Shown piece after piece: positions 16,202 to 24,011 of a stretch of DNA of 64,000 nucleotides (position 1 is its first letter; every line of letters starts with the position of its first letter). A model generated the notes under the pieces. The model was not told where the DNA came from. It did no database searches and was given only the letters and a program-made list of their open reading frames with translations. Source of the DNA: Devosia sp. (GTDB lineage: Bacteria > Pseudomonadota > Alphaproteobacteria > Rhizobiales > Devosiaceae); the NCBI GenBank assembly GCA_015234425.1, contig JADGNE010000046.1, positions 1-64,000 on the forward strand, read 5' to 3'. The translations under genes were made by a program, and so were the position numbers.

Positions 16202-17334
16202 CAAAGACGATCCTCTCCAACGCCCGCATCGTCCTGCCCGAGGCCGAGATCACCGGCAGCGTCGTCATCGCCGAGGGCAAAATCGTCTCCATCGACGAAG
16301 GCGCATCCCGCCACGGCGAGGATCTTGCCGGCGATTACCTCATCCCCGGCCTTGTCGAGCTCCACACCGACCATCTCGAAAATCATTACCGCCCGCGTCC
16401 CGGCGTGTTCTGGGATCCGCTGGCCGCGCTCCACGCCCACGACGTGCAGATCGCCGGCTCGGGCATCACCACGGTCTTTGACGCCGTCCGCATCGGCTCG
16501 GACCTAGAGCTGCCCGACATGCTCCCTCATGCCACTGCGCTAGTCGATGCCGTGCGCGAGGGCAGCGACGGCGGCTGGCTGCGCGCCGAACATTTCATCC
16601 ATTTGCGCTGCGAACTGCCCAGCCACGACGTCGTCACACATTTCGAGACCTTCGCGTCCCACGACATCACGCGCCTGGCCTCCGTTATGGATCACACGCC
16701 CGGCCAGCGTCAGTTCCGCTCGCTCGATGACTACAAGCGCTTCTACGCCAAGCAGATGGGCCGCACCGAGGCCGAACTGCTCGCCTATATCGCCGCCCGC
16801 CAGGCCGAGCACGACCGCTACTCGGCCGCCAACCGCAGCGCCATCGTCGCCCGCGCCCACGAGCTCGGCCTGGCCCTCGCCAGCCATGACGATGCCACCA
16901 TCGCCCATGTCGAGGAAGCCGCTGAAGACGGCGTCGCCATCGCCGAATTCCCCACCACGCTTGAAGCCGCCTCTGCCGCCCATGATGCCGGCCTCGCCAT
17001 TTTGATGGGCGCGCCCAATGTGGTGCGCGGACGCTCGCACTCGGGCAATATTTCGGCCAGCGATCTCGTCGAGGCGGGCCTCCTCGATATTCTGAGCTCC
17101 GATTACGTCCCCTTTGCCTTGCTGCAGGCCGTCTTCCTCATGCCCCGGCGCATCGAGAGCGTGAGCCTGTCCCAGGCGCTGGCGACCGTAACGCGAAATC
17201 CCGCCCGCGCCGCCGGGCTCGATGATCGCGGCGAGATTGCCGTCGACAAGCGGGCCGATCTCGTGCGGGTGCGGGCCAATGGTCCGCTGCCCAGCGTGCA
17301 CAGTGTCTGGCGAGAAGGACATAGAGTGAGTTGA
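16198..17334 (+). CDS. phnM: Alpha-D-ribose 1-methylphosphonate 5-triphosphate diphosphatase
   Basis: Amidohydrolase-fold enzyme of the C-P lyase pathway that removes pyrophosphate from ribose 1-phosphonate 5-triphosphate. 378 residues. Metal-site motifs include ELHTDHLENHYRPRPGV, ASHDDATIAHVEEA and the closing ILSSDYVP. It starts with GTG that overlaps the stop of the preceding gene, and its own stop overlaps the TTG of phnN, so the three are tightly coupled. No phnG-L lyase core lies nearby, so the lyase must be elsewhere in the genome or beyond the window. Confidence 0.92.
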   Translation: MTKTILSNARIVLPEAEITGSVVIAEGKIVSIDEGASRHGEDLAGDYLIPGLVELHTDHLENHYRPRPGVFWDPLAALHAHDVQIAGSGITTVFDAVRIGSDLELPDMLPHATALVDAVREGSDGGWLRAEHFIHLRCELPSHDVVTHFETFASHDITRLASVMDHTPGQRQFRSLDDYKRFYAKQMGRTEAELLAYIAARQAEHDRYSAANRSAIVARAHELGLALASHDDATIAHVEEAAEDGVAIAEFPTTLEAASAAHDAGLAILMGAPNVVRGRSHSGNISASDLVEAGLLDILSSDYVPFALLQAVFLMPRRIESVSLSQALATVTRNPARAAGLDDRGEIAVDKRADLVRVRANGPLPSVHSVWREGHRVS

Positions 17335-17897
17335 ACGAGCGCTCCCCCGGAATTCTGGTCCTTGTCGTTGGCCCCTCCGGTGTGGGCAAGGACACTCTCA
17401 TCCAGGGCGCCCGTCAGGCGCTCGATGCTGACAAGCGCTTCAGCTTCGTCCGGCGCCTTGTCACCCGCCCCACCGATGTTGAGGTGGAGGATCACCTCAG
17501 CGTTGAACCCGCCGAATTTGAAGAGGCCCGCGCCGCCGGCCGGCTTTCCCTGCATTGGGAGGCGCACGGCCTGCAATATGCCTTGCCCATCGGCGTTGAT
17601 ACCGATCTGGCGCTGGGGCGCGTCGTGGTCGCCAATGTGTCGCGTCACATCGTGCCCTCAGCGCTCGAAAAATACCCCTCGAGCCGCGTCGTCATGATCT
17701 CGGCCGAGATATCCCTGCGCGCCCAGCGGCTGGCCAGTCGCGGCCGGGAAGGGCGCGATCAGATCACTGCGCGCCTGGCGCGCGAGGGGGCGACCTTGCC
17801 CTCCGGCATCTCCCCCATCATCATCGACAATTCCAATTCCATCGGCATTGGCATCCACGCCTTCGTCATGGCGTTGCGCGCTATCGCCGGCGACTGA
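17331..17897 (+). CDS. phnN: Ribose 1,5-bisphosphate phosphokinase PhnN
   Basis: Converts ribose 1,5-bisphosphate to PRPP at the end of the C-P lyase pathway. 188 residues, guanylate-kinase-like fold. P-loop GPSGVGKDTL near residues 14-23, VRRLVTRPT as in guanylate kinases, and LHWEAHGLQYALP near residue 73. The only start matching the family and the overlap with phnM is TTG 17331, an unusual codon coupled to the upstream stop (TTGA). Guanylate kinase is excluded by the PhnN-specific WEAHGLxYALP region and the neighbourhood. Confidence 0.9.
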   Translation: MNERSPGILVLVVGPSGVGKDTLIQGARQALDADKRFSFVRRLVTRPTDVEVEDHLSVEPAEFEEARAAGRLSLHWEAHGLQYALPIGVDTDLALGRVVVANVSRHIVPSALEKYPSSRVVMISAEISLRAQRLASRGREGRDQITARLAREGATLPSGISPIIIDNSNSIGIGIHAFVMALRAIAGD

Positions 17898-17948
17898 ACC
17901 CTTTGCGTGCTCACGCGTTGACCTCACGCGTCAGCGTCAGGAGTTTTC

Positions 17949-18098
17949 ATGAGCCGCAATGCCCTTTACGCCCTGGTGACCATCCTCTTGGTCGCCCTGG
18001 TTGCCTTCGCCATTTATGCTTATCAGCAGCAACAGGCCCGTCCGGGTATTGAGGTTCGTGTCGATGAACAGGGGATTTCCATCGATGGAAACGGCTAG
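17949..18098 (+). CDS. 49-residue single-pass membrane protein
   Basis: Not a named family. The ATG follows CAGGAG. Residues about 5-25 (ALYALVTILLVALVAFAIYAY) form one membrane helix, then a Gln-rich turn and a short tail with alternating residues (IEVRVDEQGISIDGNG) that looks like a beta strand. I recall similar short proteins in many Hyphomicrobiales. Its last 14 bases overlap the next small frame, suggesting coupling. It starts 51 bases after phnN and may ride on the same transcript. Confidence 0.7.
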   Translation: MSRNALYALVTILLVALVAFAIYAYQQQQARPGIEVRVDEQGISIDGNG

Positions 18099-18288
18099 CA
18101 GCGTTTCAGATCGTCGGGCGGTGATTGCAGCCGCCATCGCTGCTGAACTGCAGCGGCAGTCCGAAGGTGGCGCAACGCGCATCGATGTCGATGCGCTCGC
18201 GGCCGCTGTCGATGGCGCGCTGGTTCCGGGGGCTCCCTTCGCCGAAGGGCGCCGCCCCGAACAGCTCAACGCCACCAACGACGACTGA
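18085..18288 (+). CDS. 67-residue hypothetical cytoplasmic protein
   Basis: Starts at an ATG inside the end of the preceding small gene (METASSVSDRRAVIAAAIAAEL) and ends with a hydrophilic tail (RRPEQLNATNDD). It has no membrane helix, signal peptide or recognised motif; the first 30 residues look helical. Coding status rests on overlap with the small membrane gene and normal codon use. An upstream in-frame ATG at 18001 would need an extensive overlap and was rejected. Confidence 0.5.
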   Translation: METASSVSDRRAVIAAAIAAELQRQSEGGATRIDVDALAAAVDGALVPGAPFAEGRRPEQLNATNDD

Positions 18289-18308
18289 AAAACCCCGGCA
18301 AGCCGGGT
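18288..18308 (-). terminator. Possible terminator for the minus-strand small gene
   Basis: CCCGG/CCGGG hairpin (18294-18298 with 18303-18307). Read on the minus strand it is followed by TTTTT (complement of 18288-18292). It is short but well placed between the converging small genes. Confidence 0.4.
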
Positions 18309-18437
18309 GCTCACCCTGTCGCCTGGCGATGGATTTGCGCCGTGTCGGCGCTGCTCTGACCTTGTTAAGGGTCTGGCAGCTCCGGAAAATTTAAAGATTG
18401 ATTGGCAGCGCCGTGCGCCACGCGGCCTGAGTTCGTC

Positions 18438-18653
18438 TCAGGCGGCGCCGGCGCTTTTTACCGCTTCGCTGACGGCAATATGGGCCGTCTCGACGCTGGG
18501 AAAATGCTGGCCGTCAACGGCAAAGGCCGGCAGCTTGACCGCGAGGAAGCGATAGCCGCCCTCGGCCGGAACGACGACGCCGAGCGGCTCGCCACCCACT
18601 TCAATGACAATTGGCTTATGCGTATTGACGCTTCTGAGACTGTTCTCGTGCAT
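18438..18653 (-). CDS. 71-residue hypothetical protein
   Basis: Not recognised as a named family. The central part (PIVIEVGGEPLGVVVPAEGG, YRFLAVKLPAFAVDGQ) reads as a compact beta protein with good hydrophobic periodicity, unlike the opposite-strand frame of 91 residues. The last third (VETAHIAVSEAVKSAGAA) is helical. No signal peptide or membrane segment is seen. The first twelve residues may be an over-extension, but I see no better start. The terminator-like hairpin at 18288-18308 lies downstream. Confidence 0.55.
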   Translation of the reverse strand: MHENSLRSVNTHKPIVIEVGGEPLGVVVPAEGGYRFLAVKLPAFAVDGQHFPSVETAHIAVSEAVKSAGAA

Positions 18654-19134
18654 GGTGGATTTCCACTTGCGCAGTGACTCCGGGCGTCGAGGCTGCGGGG
18701 GCTTCCCGCGCCATGATTGCCGGACACTACGGATACTATCGGGGTTGTGAGACGAAGATGTGACGCCAGATCACATTCGTTTCGAGCGACAGGACCCTTG
18801 CCAACGTTTGGCATGAAGTGGATGGAATACTACGGTCAGACACGCCGCGTGGATGGTAATGGTTGTCGATGTGGTCATCGTCATTCCTCTCCTTGCAGGT
18901 GGTTGCGACCGGAAATGCGTCCAAGGCGACGCAGCGAGGGCAAGATAGGCGACGCGCCAAACGATTGCCAGTACGCCATTATGCGTAACTGGCCCGAAAA
19001 ATGAAAAACTCTGCTCGACTTTCGTCGCACGGACACAATCAGACCCTGCACTTCGCTTGAACTGCGTCGCGCAATCTGGTGTTCTGTTCCCCTTGAAGCG
19101 TCGCCTGCCACGGCAGGTCCAGAGGAATAATGCG
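18654..19134. other. Intergenic stretch upstream of the LacI regulator
   Basis: About 480 bases with lower GC than its neighbours. I see no conserved gene. The only coding candidate is a 37-codon minus-strand frame (18771-18884) with a strong Shine-Dalgarno sequence. The remainder should hold the promoters of the LacI gene and of the minus-strand small gene. Confidence 0.4.
18771..18884 (-). CDS. Possible 37-residue peptide
   Basis: Weak call. On the minus strand CAAGGAGAGG precedes two close ATGs (18884 and 18878); spacing to the second is good. The product begins MTMTTSTTITIHAACLTVVFHPLHAK and ends in a basic tail. No family is recognised. It could be a leader peptide or simply a chance frame in an otherwise empty region. 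Confidence 0.22.
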   Translation of the reverse strand: MTMTTSTTITIHAACLTVVFHPLHAKRWQGSCRSKRM

Positions 19135-20181
19135 TTGTCGGAAGATCAGACACCCCCGGGACGGGTCAAGCGCGGCGTCAAGCCCAGCGGCAAGCCCACC
19201 CTGAAGACCATCGCGCAAATGACGGGGCTGGCCGTCACCACCATTTCCCGGGCGCTCAACAACGCCCCCGAGCTCGCCCAGGATACGCGTGATCGCGTCC
19301 AGAAGATTGCCGCCGAAATCGGTTATCTGCCCGATCGGGCGGCGCTGCGCCTCAAGACCGGCCGCACCAATGTCGTGGCGCTGATCCTCGAGCCCGACGA
19401 GCAAATCTATGGCTTCGGCACCTCCCTCGTCACCGGCATCACCGAGGCGCTGCGCGACACCGACTATCACCTCGTGATCACGCCGCTCTTTCGCAATGTT
19501 CCGGCCATCGAGCCCATCCAGCATATCGTGCGCAACCGCATGGCCGATGGCGTTATCTTCTCCAAGGCCGAGCCCTTCGACGAGCGCATCCGGTTTCTGC
19601 TCGACAATAATTTCCCCTTCGTCAGTCATGGGCGCAGCCAGTGGCCGGAACAGCATCCCTTTGCTGACTTCGACAACGAGGCCTATGCCTATGGCGCCAC
19701 GCTGCGGCTGGCCAGCAAGGGCTGCAAGAAGGTTTCCATCGTCCTGCCCGACAGCGCCCTGACCTACACGGATCATCTCAAGGCCGGCGTCGAGCGCGGC
19801 GCGCGCGAGGCCGGGATCGCCTTTGAATTTGCCGCAGACGTCAATCTGGGCAGCGCTACCGACGCCATCCGCAATTACGTCATCAAGCGCGCCAAGCGTC
19901 CGGAGCGGCCCGATGGCTATGTCTGCGCTTCCGAGCTTTCGGCGCTGGCCATTATCGGCGGGCTTAACGAGGCTGGCCTTGCCGTTGGCACGACAACCCA
20001 TGTCGTCACCAAGCAGGCGTCCGACATGTTCATGCAGTTCCAGCCCGGCGCCGAAACGGTGTTCGAGGATTTCGCCGAGGCGGGGCGCAATCTGGGGCAG
20101 TTGCTGATCCGGCGGATCGGCGGGGAAACCGGGGGCCTGCACTGGATGGCCCAGCCACGCTTCGACTGGCCGACGTCTTAA
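19135..20181 (+). CDS. LacI-family transcriptional regulator
   Basis: 348 residues from TTG 19135, which has AGAGGA eight bases upstream; the frame is open to an ATG at 19057 but those residues are not family-like. The DNA-binding domain (TLKTIAQMTGLAVTTISRALNNAPEL) resembles AglR/ThuR-type regulators of rhizobial disaccharide uptake. The sugar-binding domain follows with GFGTSLVTGITEAL and VIFSKAEPFDERI. No sugar genes lie directly beside it, so it is an orphan here and the effector is unknown. The conserved hinge helix NNAPE...RVQKIAAEIGYLPDRAA is present. Confidence 0.9.
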   Translation: MSEDQTPPGRVKRGVKPSGKPTLKTIAQMTGLAVTTISRALNNAPELAQDTRDRVQKIAAEIGYLPDRAALRLKTGRTNVVALILEPDEQIYGFGTSLVTGITEALRDTDYHLVITPLFRNVPAIEPIQHIVRNRMADGVIFSKAEPFDERIRFLLDNNFPFVSHGRSQWPEQHPFADFDNEAYAYGATLRLASKGCKKVSIVLPDSALTYTDHLKAGVERGAREAGIAFEFAADVNLGSATDAIRNYVIKRAKRPERPDGYVCASELSALAIIGGLNEAGLAVGTTTHVVTKQASDMFMQFQPGAETVFEDFAEAGRNLGQLLIRRIGGETGGLHWMAQPRFDWPTS

Positions 20182-20759
20182 GGCTCACGTCGCCAGACTG
20201 ATCCTGCGCAAAAATATCCTATTTTTTTTATGCGGCAACGCATGGCGGGTGACGGGGCCCGCCGGTGCCTTCATGCCGTGTAGGCAAGACTAGCCGCGCC
20301 CGGCTGCGCCACGATTGTGCCGCAATCTCGCCATTTTTGGGCGATCAGGCGCGCTTCTGTGTCCTTTAGTGTCGACGCGTAAGTGAATCTATCAGTTTAG
20401 CGATTGCAGGACTTCTGAATCACTGGAGAGTCTTCAGGCGAGGATTCAAAAGGACATGCGTTCGATTCATCCGTGATTCAGAATTCGGGACGTCAAACGA
20501 CTTCAATATATTGCCATCGTATATTGTTTCTTCTTCTCCGATTCTTGATCGAAAAGTACTCGCGTAACTATCGGTTAATCCGTGAGGAGATAGCGTGCTG
20601 ATGTGCCGGATGGGAATACGGCCAGAACCATTTTCATTAATCTTCACTGACGGATGTAGAGCCGGCTGACGACTTTTTAGTCCCCAATCATTTCTCTTCC
20701 GCCGTTCGGCAGAAAACCAGCATGTCCCCGTTACATTGTTTCCGCGTCCGGTCATTGCC
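20182..20759. other. Long AT-rich gap upstream of the chemotaxis operon
   Basis: 578 bases with no supported gene on either strand and clearly lower GC than its surroundings. It contains a T8 run (about 20220-20228), two adjacent small hairpins near 20312-20345 (GATTG/CAATC, TCGCC/GGCGA) and a perfect 9-base inverted repeat CTGAATCAC...GTGATTCAG (20415-20423 and 20473-20481, 49 bases apart). It probably holds the promoter and regulatory sites of the large che operon. Confidence 0.5.
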
Positions 20760-21095
20760 ATGACCGGCGCCAGTCCCTTCACGTTCGTCCTCAGCGGCGA
20801 TGTCACAGTCAAATCGGCCAAGGCTGTTTCGACAGCTCTGCGGGAAGCGCTCGATGCGCACCCGATCGTGCAGGTCGATACCCAGACCGTCGCAGCCGCA
20901 GATGTCACCACGGTTCAGACCTTGCTCGCCGGCCTCGCCAAGGCCCAGGCGGAAGGCCGGACCCTGACCATGCTCGCGCCCCTCGGCCAGCCCCTGCGCA
21001 ATGTCCTTGGGGCGGGCAGCCTCATGGAACCGGCTCCCGGGGCCGGCTTCTGGAACACTCAAACTCTTCAGACCAGCGGAACTTCGGCGGCATGA
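20760..21095 (+). CDS. STAS-domain protein at the head of the che operon
   Basis: 111 residues, a single STAS domain (anti-sigma-factor antagonist fold). LSGDVTVKSAKAVSTALREAL and VDTQTVAAADVTTVQTLLAGLAKAQAEG match the fold; the usual phosphorylated D-S position reads Asp-Val-Thr-Thr, so phosphorylation would fall on Thr if at all. The ATG at 20760 is preferred over the in-frame TTG at 20736, though no strong ribosome-binding site is seen for either. Its stop overlaps cheY (ATGA). STAS genes open several alphaproteobacterial che operons; the role in chemotaxis is not established to my knowledge. Confidence 0.8.
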   Translation: MTGASPFTFVLSGDVTVKSAKAVSTALREALDAHPIVQVDTQTVAAADVTTVQTLLAGLAKAQAEGRTLTMLAPLGQPLRNVLGAGSLMEPAPGAGFWNTQTLQTSGTSAA

Positions 21096-21460
21096 CCAAG
21101 ACTATCCTGACAATCGACGATTCAGCATCCATCCGGCAGATGGTGGCGATGACGCTCAGTGCCGCCGGTCTCGACGTCATCGAGGCGGTTAACGGCCAGG
21201 ATGGCTATGACAAGGCGACGACCAATACTGTCCACGCCGTCATCACCGATCTCAACATGCCGGTGCTCAATGGCATCGAGTTCATTCGCAAATATCGACA
21301 GCATCCCTCGAGCAAAGGCATTCCGATCATCCTGCTGACTACCGAGTCCGACGAGGATCTCAAGCGTCAGGCCAAGGAAGCGGGCGCCACCGGCTGGATC
21401 GTAAAGCCCTTCAAGCAGGACCAGCTTCTTGCGGTGATAAAAAAGGTCACCGGGGCATGA
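21092..21460 (+). CDS. cheY: Chemotaxis response regulator CheY
   Basis: 122 residues, a stand-alone receiver domain. Acidic pocket Asp9-Asp10 (TIDDSAS), phosphoacceptor Asp53 (ITDLNMP), switch Thr83/Thr84 (LLTTES) and Lys105 (VKPFK) are all in place. Phosphorylated by CheA; the output may be the flagellar motor or a phosphate sink, since the window has no cheZ. It overlaps STAS upstream and cheA downstream by four bases each. Confidence 0.95.
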   Translation: MTKTILTIDDSASIRQMVAMTLSAAGLDVIEAVNGQDGYDKATTNTVHAVITDLNMPVLNGIEFIRKYRQHPSSKGIPIILLTTESDEDLKRQAKEAGATGWIVKPFKQDQLLAVIKKVTGA

Positions 21461-23502
21461 ACATCTCCGATCCCAGCGAAACCTTTCGCCAGGAGGCGCG
21501 CGAGCTGCTCGACCAGCTCGAGGCGGGGCTCCTCGATCTCAACCAGGATCCCGACAACAGCGATCTGGTCAATTCCACCTTCCGGGCCCTGCACACCATC
21601 AAGGGCTCGGGAGCGATGTTCGGTTTCACCGCCGTCGCCGAGTTCGTCCATGAGTTCGAAACCGCCTTCGATCGCGTGCGCAAGGGCCAGAGCCAGGTCA
21701 ATGCCGCGCTGATCGGCGTCGCGCTCGACGCCAAGGACCATATTCATCTGCTGATCGAGACGCCGGACGCATCTGTCGAAGGCGGAGCCCGCATCCTCTC
21801 CGAGCTGCGGGCCATCGTCGAAGGCGACGCTTTTCCATCCGCTCCGGCCGTGCGCGCCGAGATGAACGCCGTCGATGTCGCCGCGGCGCCGGAAGCCGGG
21901 CCCACCCGCTGGCGCCTCCGCTTCTACCTGCCGGCCGATGCCCTGCTCTATGGCACCAATCCGCTGCTCCTTCTCGAGGAGCTCGCCGCCATTGGTCCCT
22001 GCGAAACCACGCCGCTGACCGACCGCGTTCCCAATCTCGATCTCATCGATCCCGAGCACGCCTATATCGGCTGGCAGGTCGACATGACCGCCACCGATCC
22101 GGCGGCGGCAATCGACGATGTCTTCCTCTTCCTGCGCGACAATATGGAGCTCACGCTCGAGCCGCTCGAGGAAGCGCAGCTTGTGTCACCCGTTTCGCAG
22201 GACGCCGCTCTCGATGCTAACAGTCTGTTAACCGATACGCCTCCCGCGCTACTCGCTTCTGCGCCGCCACCAGCCAGGCGGGGCAAGCCCGCCGAGAAGG
22301 CCGGCGAAGACAAACCGGCCGCCACCTCGCTCCGCGTTCCGGCCGAAAGGCTGGACGAATTGATGGACCGGGTCGGCGAGCTTGTCATCGCCCAGGCCCG
22401 CCTCACCCAGATCGCCGCCCAGAGCGCCGACATCAATCTGAAAACCATCGCCGAAGAGCTGGAACGCCTGTCTTCCGGGCTTCGCGACACCACCATGGGC
22501 ATCCGCATGGTGCCGATCGGAACCCTGTTCAGCCGCTTCCGACGCCTCGTCCACGACGTCTCGGGCGAGCTGGGCAAGCCCATCGAATTCATCACCACTG
22601 GTGAGGACACCGAGCTCGACAAGACCATGATCGAGCGCCTCGCCGATCCCCTGGTCCATCTCATCCGCAACGCCGTCGACCATGGCCTCGAAAGCCCGGA
22701 AAGCCGTGTCGCAGCAGGAAAATCCGCCCAGGGAACAGTCCGCCTTTCAGCCGTTTACTCGGGTGCGGAAGTCGCCATTTCCGTCTCTGACGACGGGGCA
22801 GGGCTCAACGCCGCCCGCATCCGCGCCAAGGCCGAAGAGAACGGGATTATCGCTCCGGACGCCAAGCTGACGGACCAGGAACTCTACCACCTGATCTTCG
22901 CTCCCGGCTTCTCGACCGCCAAGGAAGTGACCTCGCTCTCCGGGCGCGGCGTCGGCATGGACGTCGTCAAGCGGACCATCGACGGGCTGCGGGGCACCAT
23001 CGATCTCGCCACCAAACCGGGAGAAGGTTCGACCCTTACCCTCCGCCTGCCGCTGACCCTCGCCATCATCGATGGCATGCTCGTCCGCGTCGGCGACGGC
23101 CGCTACACCATCCCGCTGGCGGCAGTCGAAGAATGCGTCGAACTGCCCGAAGGCATCGAGGCGCACGCCAAGGGGCGCAACTTCCTCGATATTCGCGGCA
23201 GCCTGGTCCCCTATCTGCGCCTGCGCGAAGTCTTCGGCCTCAAGGGCGAGGCGGAAGCGCACCAGAAGGTGGTGATCGTCTCGTCCGGCGAAGGCCGCGT
23301 CGGGCTCGTCGTCGACCAGATCATCGGCAACAACCAGACCGTCATCAAGCAGCTCTCAAAGCTTCACTCGGGCATCAAGTCCTTCTCGGGCGCCACAATT
23401 CTGGGTGACGGCACGGTCGCGCTGATCCTCGATACCGCCCATCTGGTCGGCGCGGGACAGAGCTATATCGAATACAACCAGTCGGTGGGGAGAGCCGCAT
23501 GA
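21457..23502 (+). CDS. cheA: Chemotaxis histidine kinase CheA
   Basis: 681 residues. The P1 HPt domain (about 1-105) has phosphorylated His46 in RALHTIKGSG. A linker and CheY-binding P2-like region follow (about 145-270, Pro/Ala-rich end). The P3 dimerisation helices begin at LRVPAERLDELMDRVGELVIAQARL (near 290). The P4 kinase domain has the N box HLIRNAVDHGLESP, G1 SDDGAGLN and G2 GRGVGMDVVKRTI. The P5 CheW-like domain ends the protein. It takes input from receptors through CheW and phosphorylates CheY and CheB. It overlaps cheY and cheW. Confidence 0.97.
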   Translation: MNISDPSETFRQEARELLDQLEAGLLDLNQDPDNSDLVNSTFRALHTIKGSGAMFGFTAVAEFVHEFETAFDRVRKGQSQVNAALIGVALDAKDHIHLLIETPDASVEGGARILSELRAIVEGDAFPSAPAVRAEMNAVDVAAAPEAGPTRWRLRFYLPADALLYGTNPLLLLEELAAIGPCETTPLTDRVPNLDLIDPEHAYIGWQVDMTATDPAAAIDDVFLFLRDNMELTLEPLEEAQLVSPVSQDAALDANSLLTDTPPALLASAPPPARRGKPAEKAGEDKPAATSLRVPAERLDELMDRVGELVIAQARLTQIAAQSADINLKTIAEELERLSSGLRDTTMGIRMVPIGTLFSRFRRLVHDVSGELGKPIEFITTGEDTELDKTMIERLADPLVHLIRNAVDHGLESPESRVAAGKSAQGTVRLSAVYSGAEVAISVSDDGAGLNAARIRAKAEENGIIAPDAKLTDQELYHLIFAPGFSTAKEVTSLSGRGVGMDVVKRTIDGLRGTIDLATKPGEGSTLTLRLPLTLAIIDGMLVRVGDGRYTIPLAAVEECVELPEGIEAHAKGRNFLDIRGSLVPYLRLREVFGLKGEAEAHQKVVIVSSGEGRVGLVVDQIIGNNQTVIKQLSKLHSGIKSFSGATILGDGTVALILDTAHLVGAGQSYIEYNQSVGRAA

Positions 23503-24011
23503 GCGCGCCTAACGATATCGCCTCCGCCGCCTCCATGACGGCCCTCACCATAAGGTTGGAAGACGAATTATTCGCCGTCGAGGCCGGCCGGGTTCGGGAA
23601 ATCCTCGATCTCGTGCCGATTACCGCCGTCCCCAATTCGCCGGCCTTCGTCGGCGGGCTCATCAACGTCCGCGGCCGCGTCGTGCCGCTGGCCGACCTCC
23701 GCGTCATGTTCGGCATGGCTCGGCCCGAGCCCGACGAGGACACGCGCATCGTTGTCATGGAAGTCGACATCGACGGCGAGCCCACCATTGCCGGCATCCT
23801 TGCCGACAAGGTCCACGACGTCACCGACATCGAGGCAGCCTCCATCGAGGAGGCGCCCAAGGTCGGCATGCGCTGGCGGCCCGAATTCGTGAAGGGCATC
23901 GGCAAGCGCAACGGCGGCTTCATCATCATTCCGGACATGGAACGAATTTTCGAAACTTCGGCGGGCAGGAGCCCAGTCGGCGCAGCATCAGAAGAAGGGT
24001 CTGCATTGTGA
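23499..24011 (+). CDS. cheW: Chemotaxis coupling protein CheW (first copy)
   Basis: 170 residues, one CheW domain linking receptors to CheA. Family features: [44 protein letters not shown] and a C-terminal [22 protein letters not shown]. Slightly extended at both ends compared with E. coli CheW (167). Starts at an ATG that overlaps cheA (ATGA) and its stop overlaps the GTG of the receptor gene. A second, diverged CheW is encoded at 26247. Confidence 0.94.
   Translation: MSAPNDIASAASMTALTIRLEDELFAVEAGRVREILDLVPITAVPNSPAFVGGLINVRGRVVPLADLRVMFGMARPEPDEDTRIVVMEVDIDGEPTIAGILADKVHDVTDIEAASIEEAPKVGMRWRPEFVKGIGKRNGGFIIIPDMERIFETSAGRSPVGAASEEGSAL

Noticed and set aside
18736..18960. 74-codon minus-strand frame in the gap before the LacI gene
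   Set aside because: No ribosome-binding site at its start, no sensible fold or membrane pattern, and it is out of frame with the better small candidate.
20241..20260. GGCGGG/CCCGCC hairpin after the LacI gene as a terminator
   Set aside because: No T run follows on either strand.
20420..20911. 163-codon minus-strand frame upstream of and into the STAS gene
   Set aside because: It covers AT-rich DNA and overlaps the STAS gene; its product shows no domain, and its position opposite the operon promoter region makes it unlikely.
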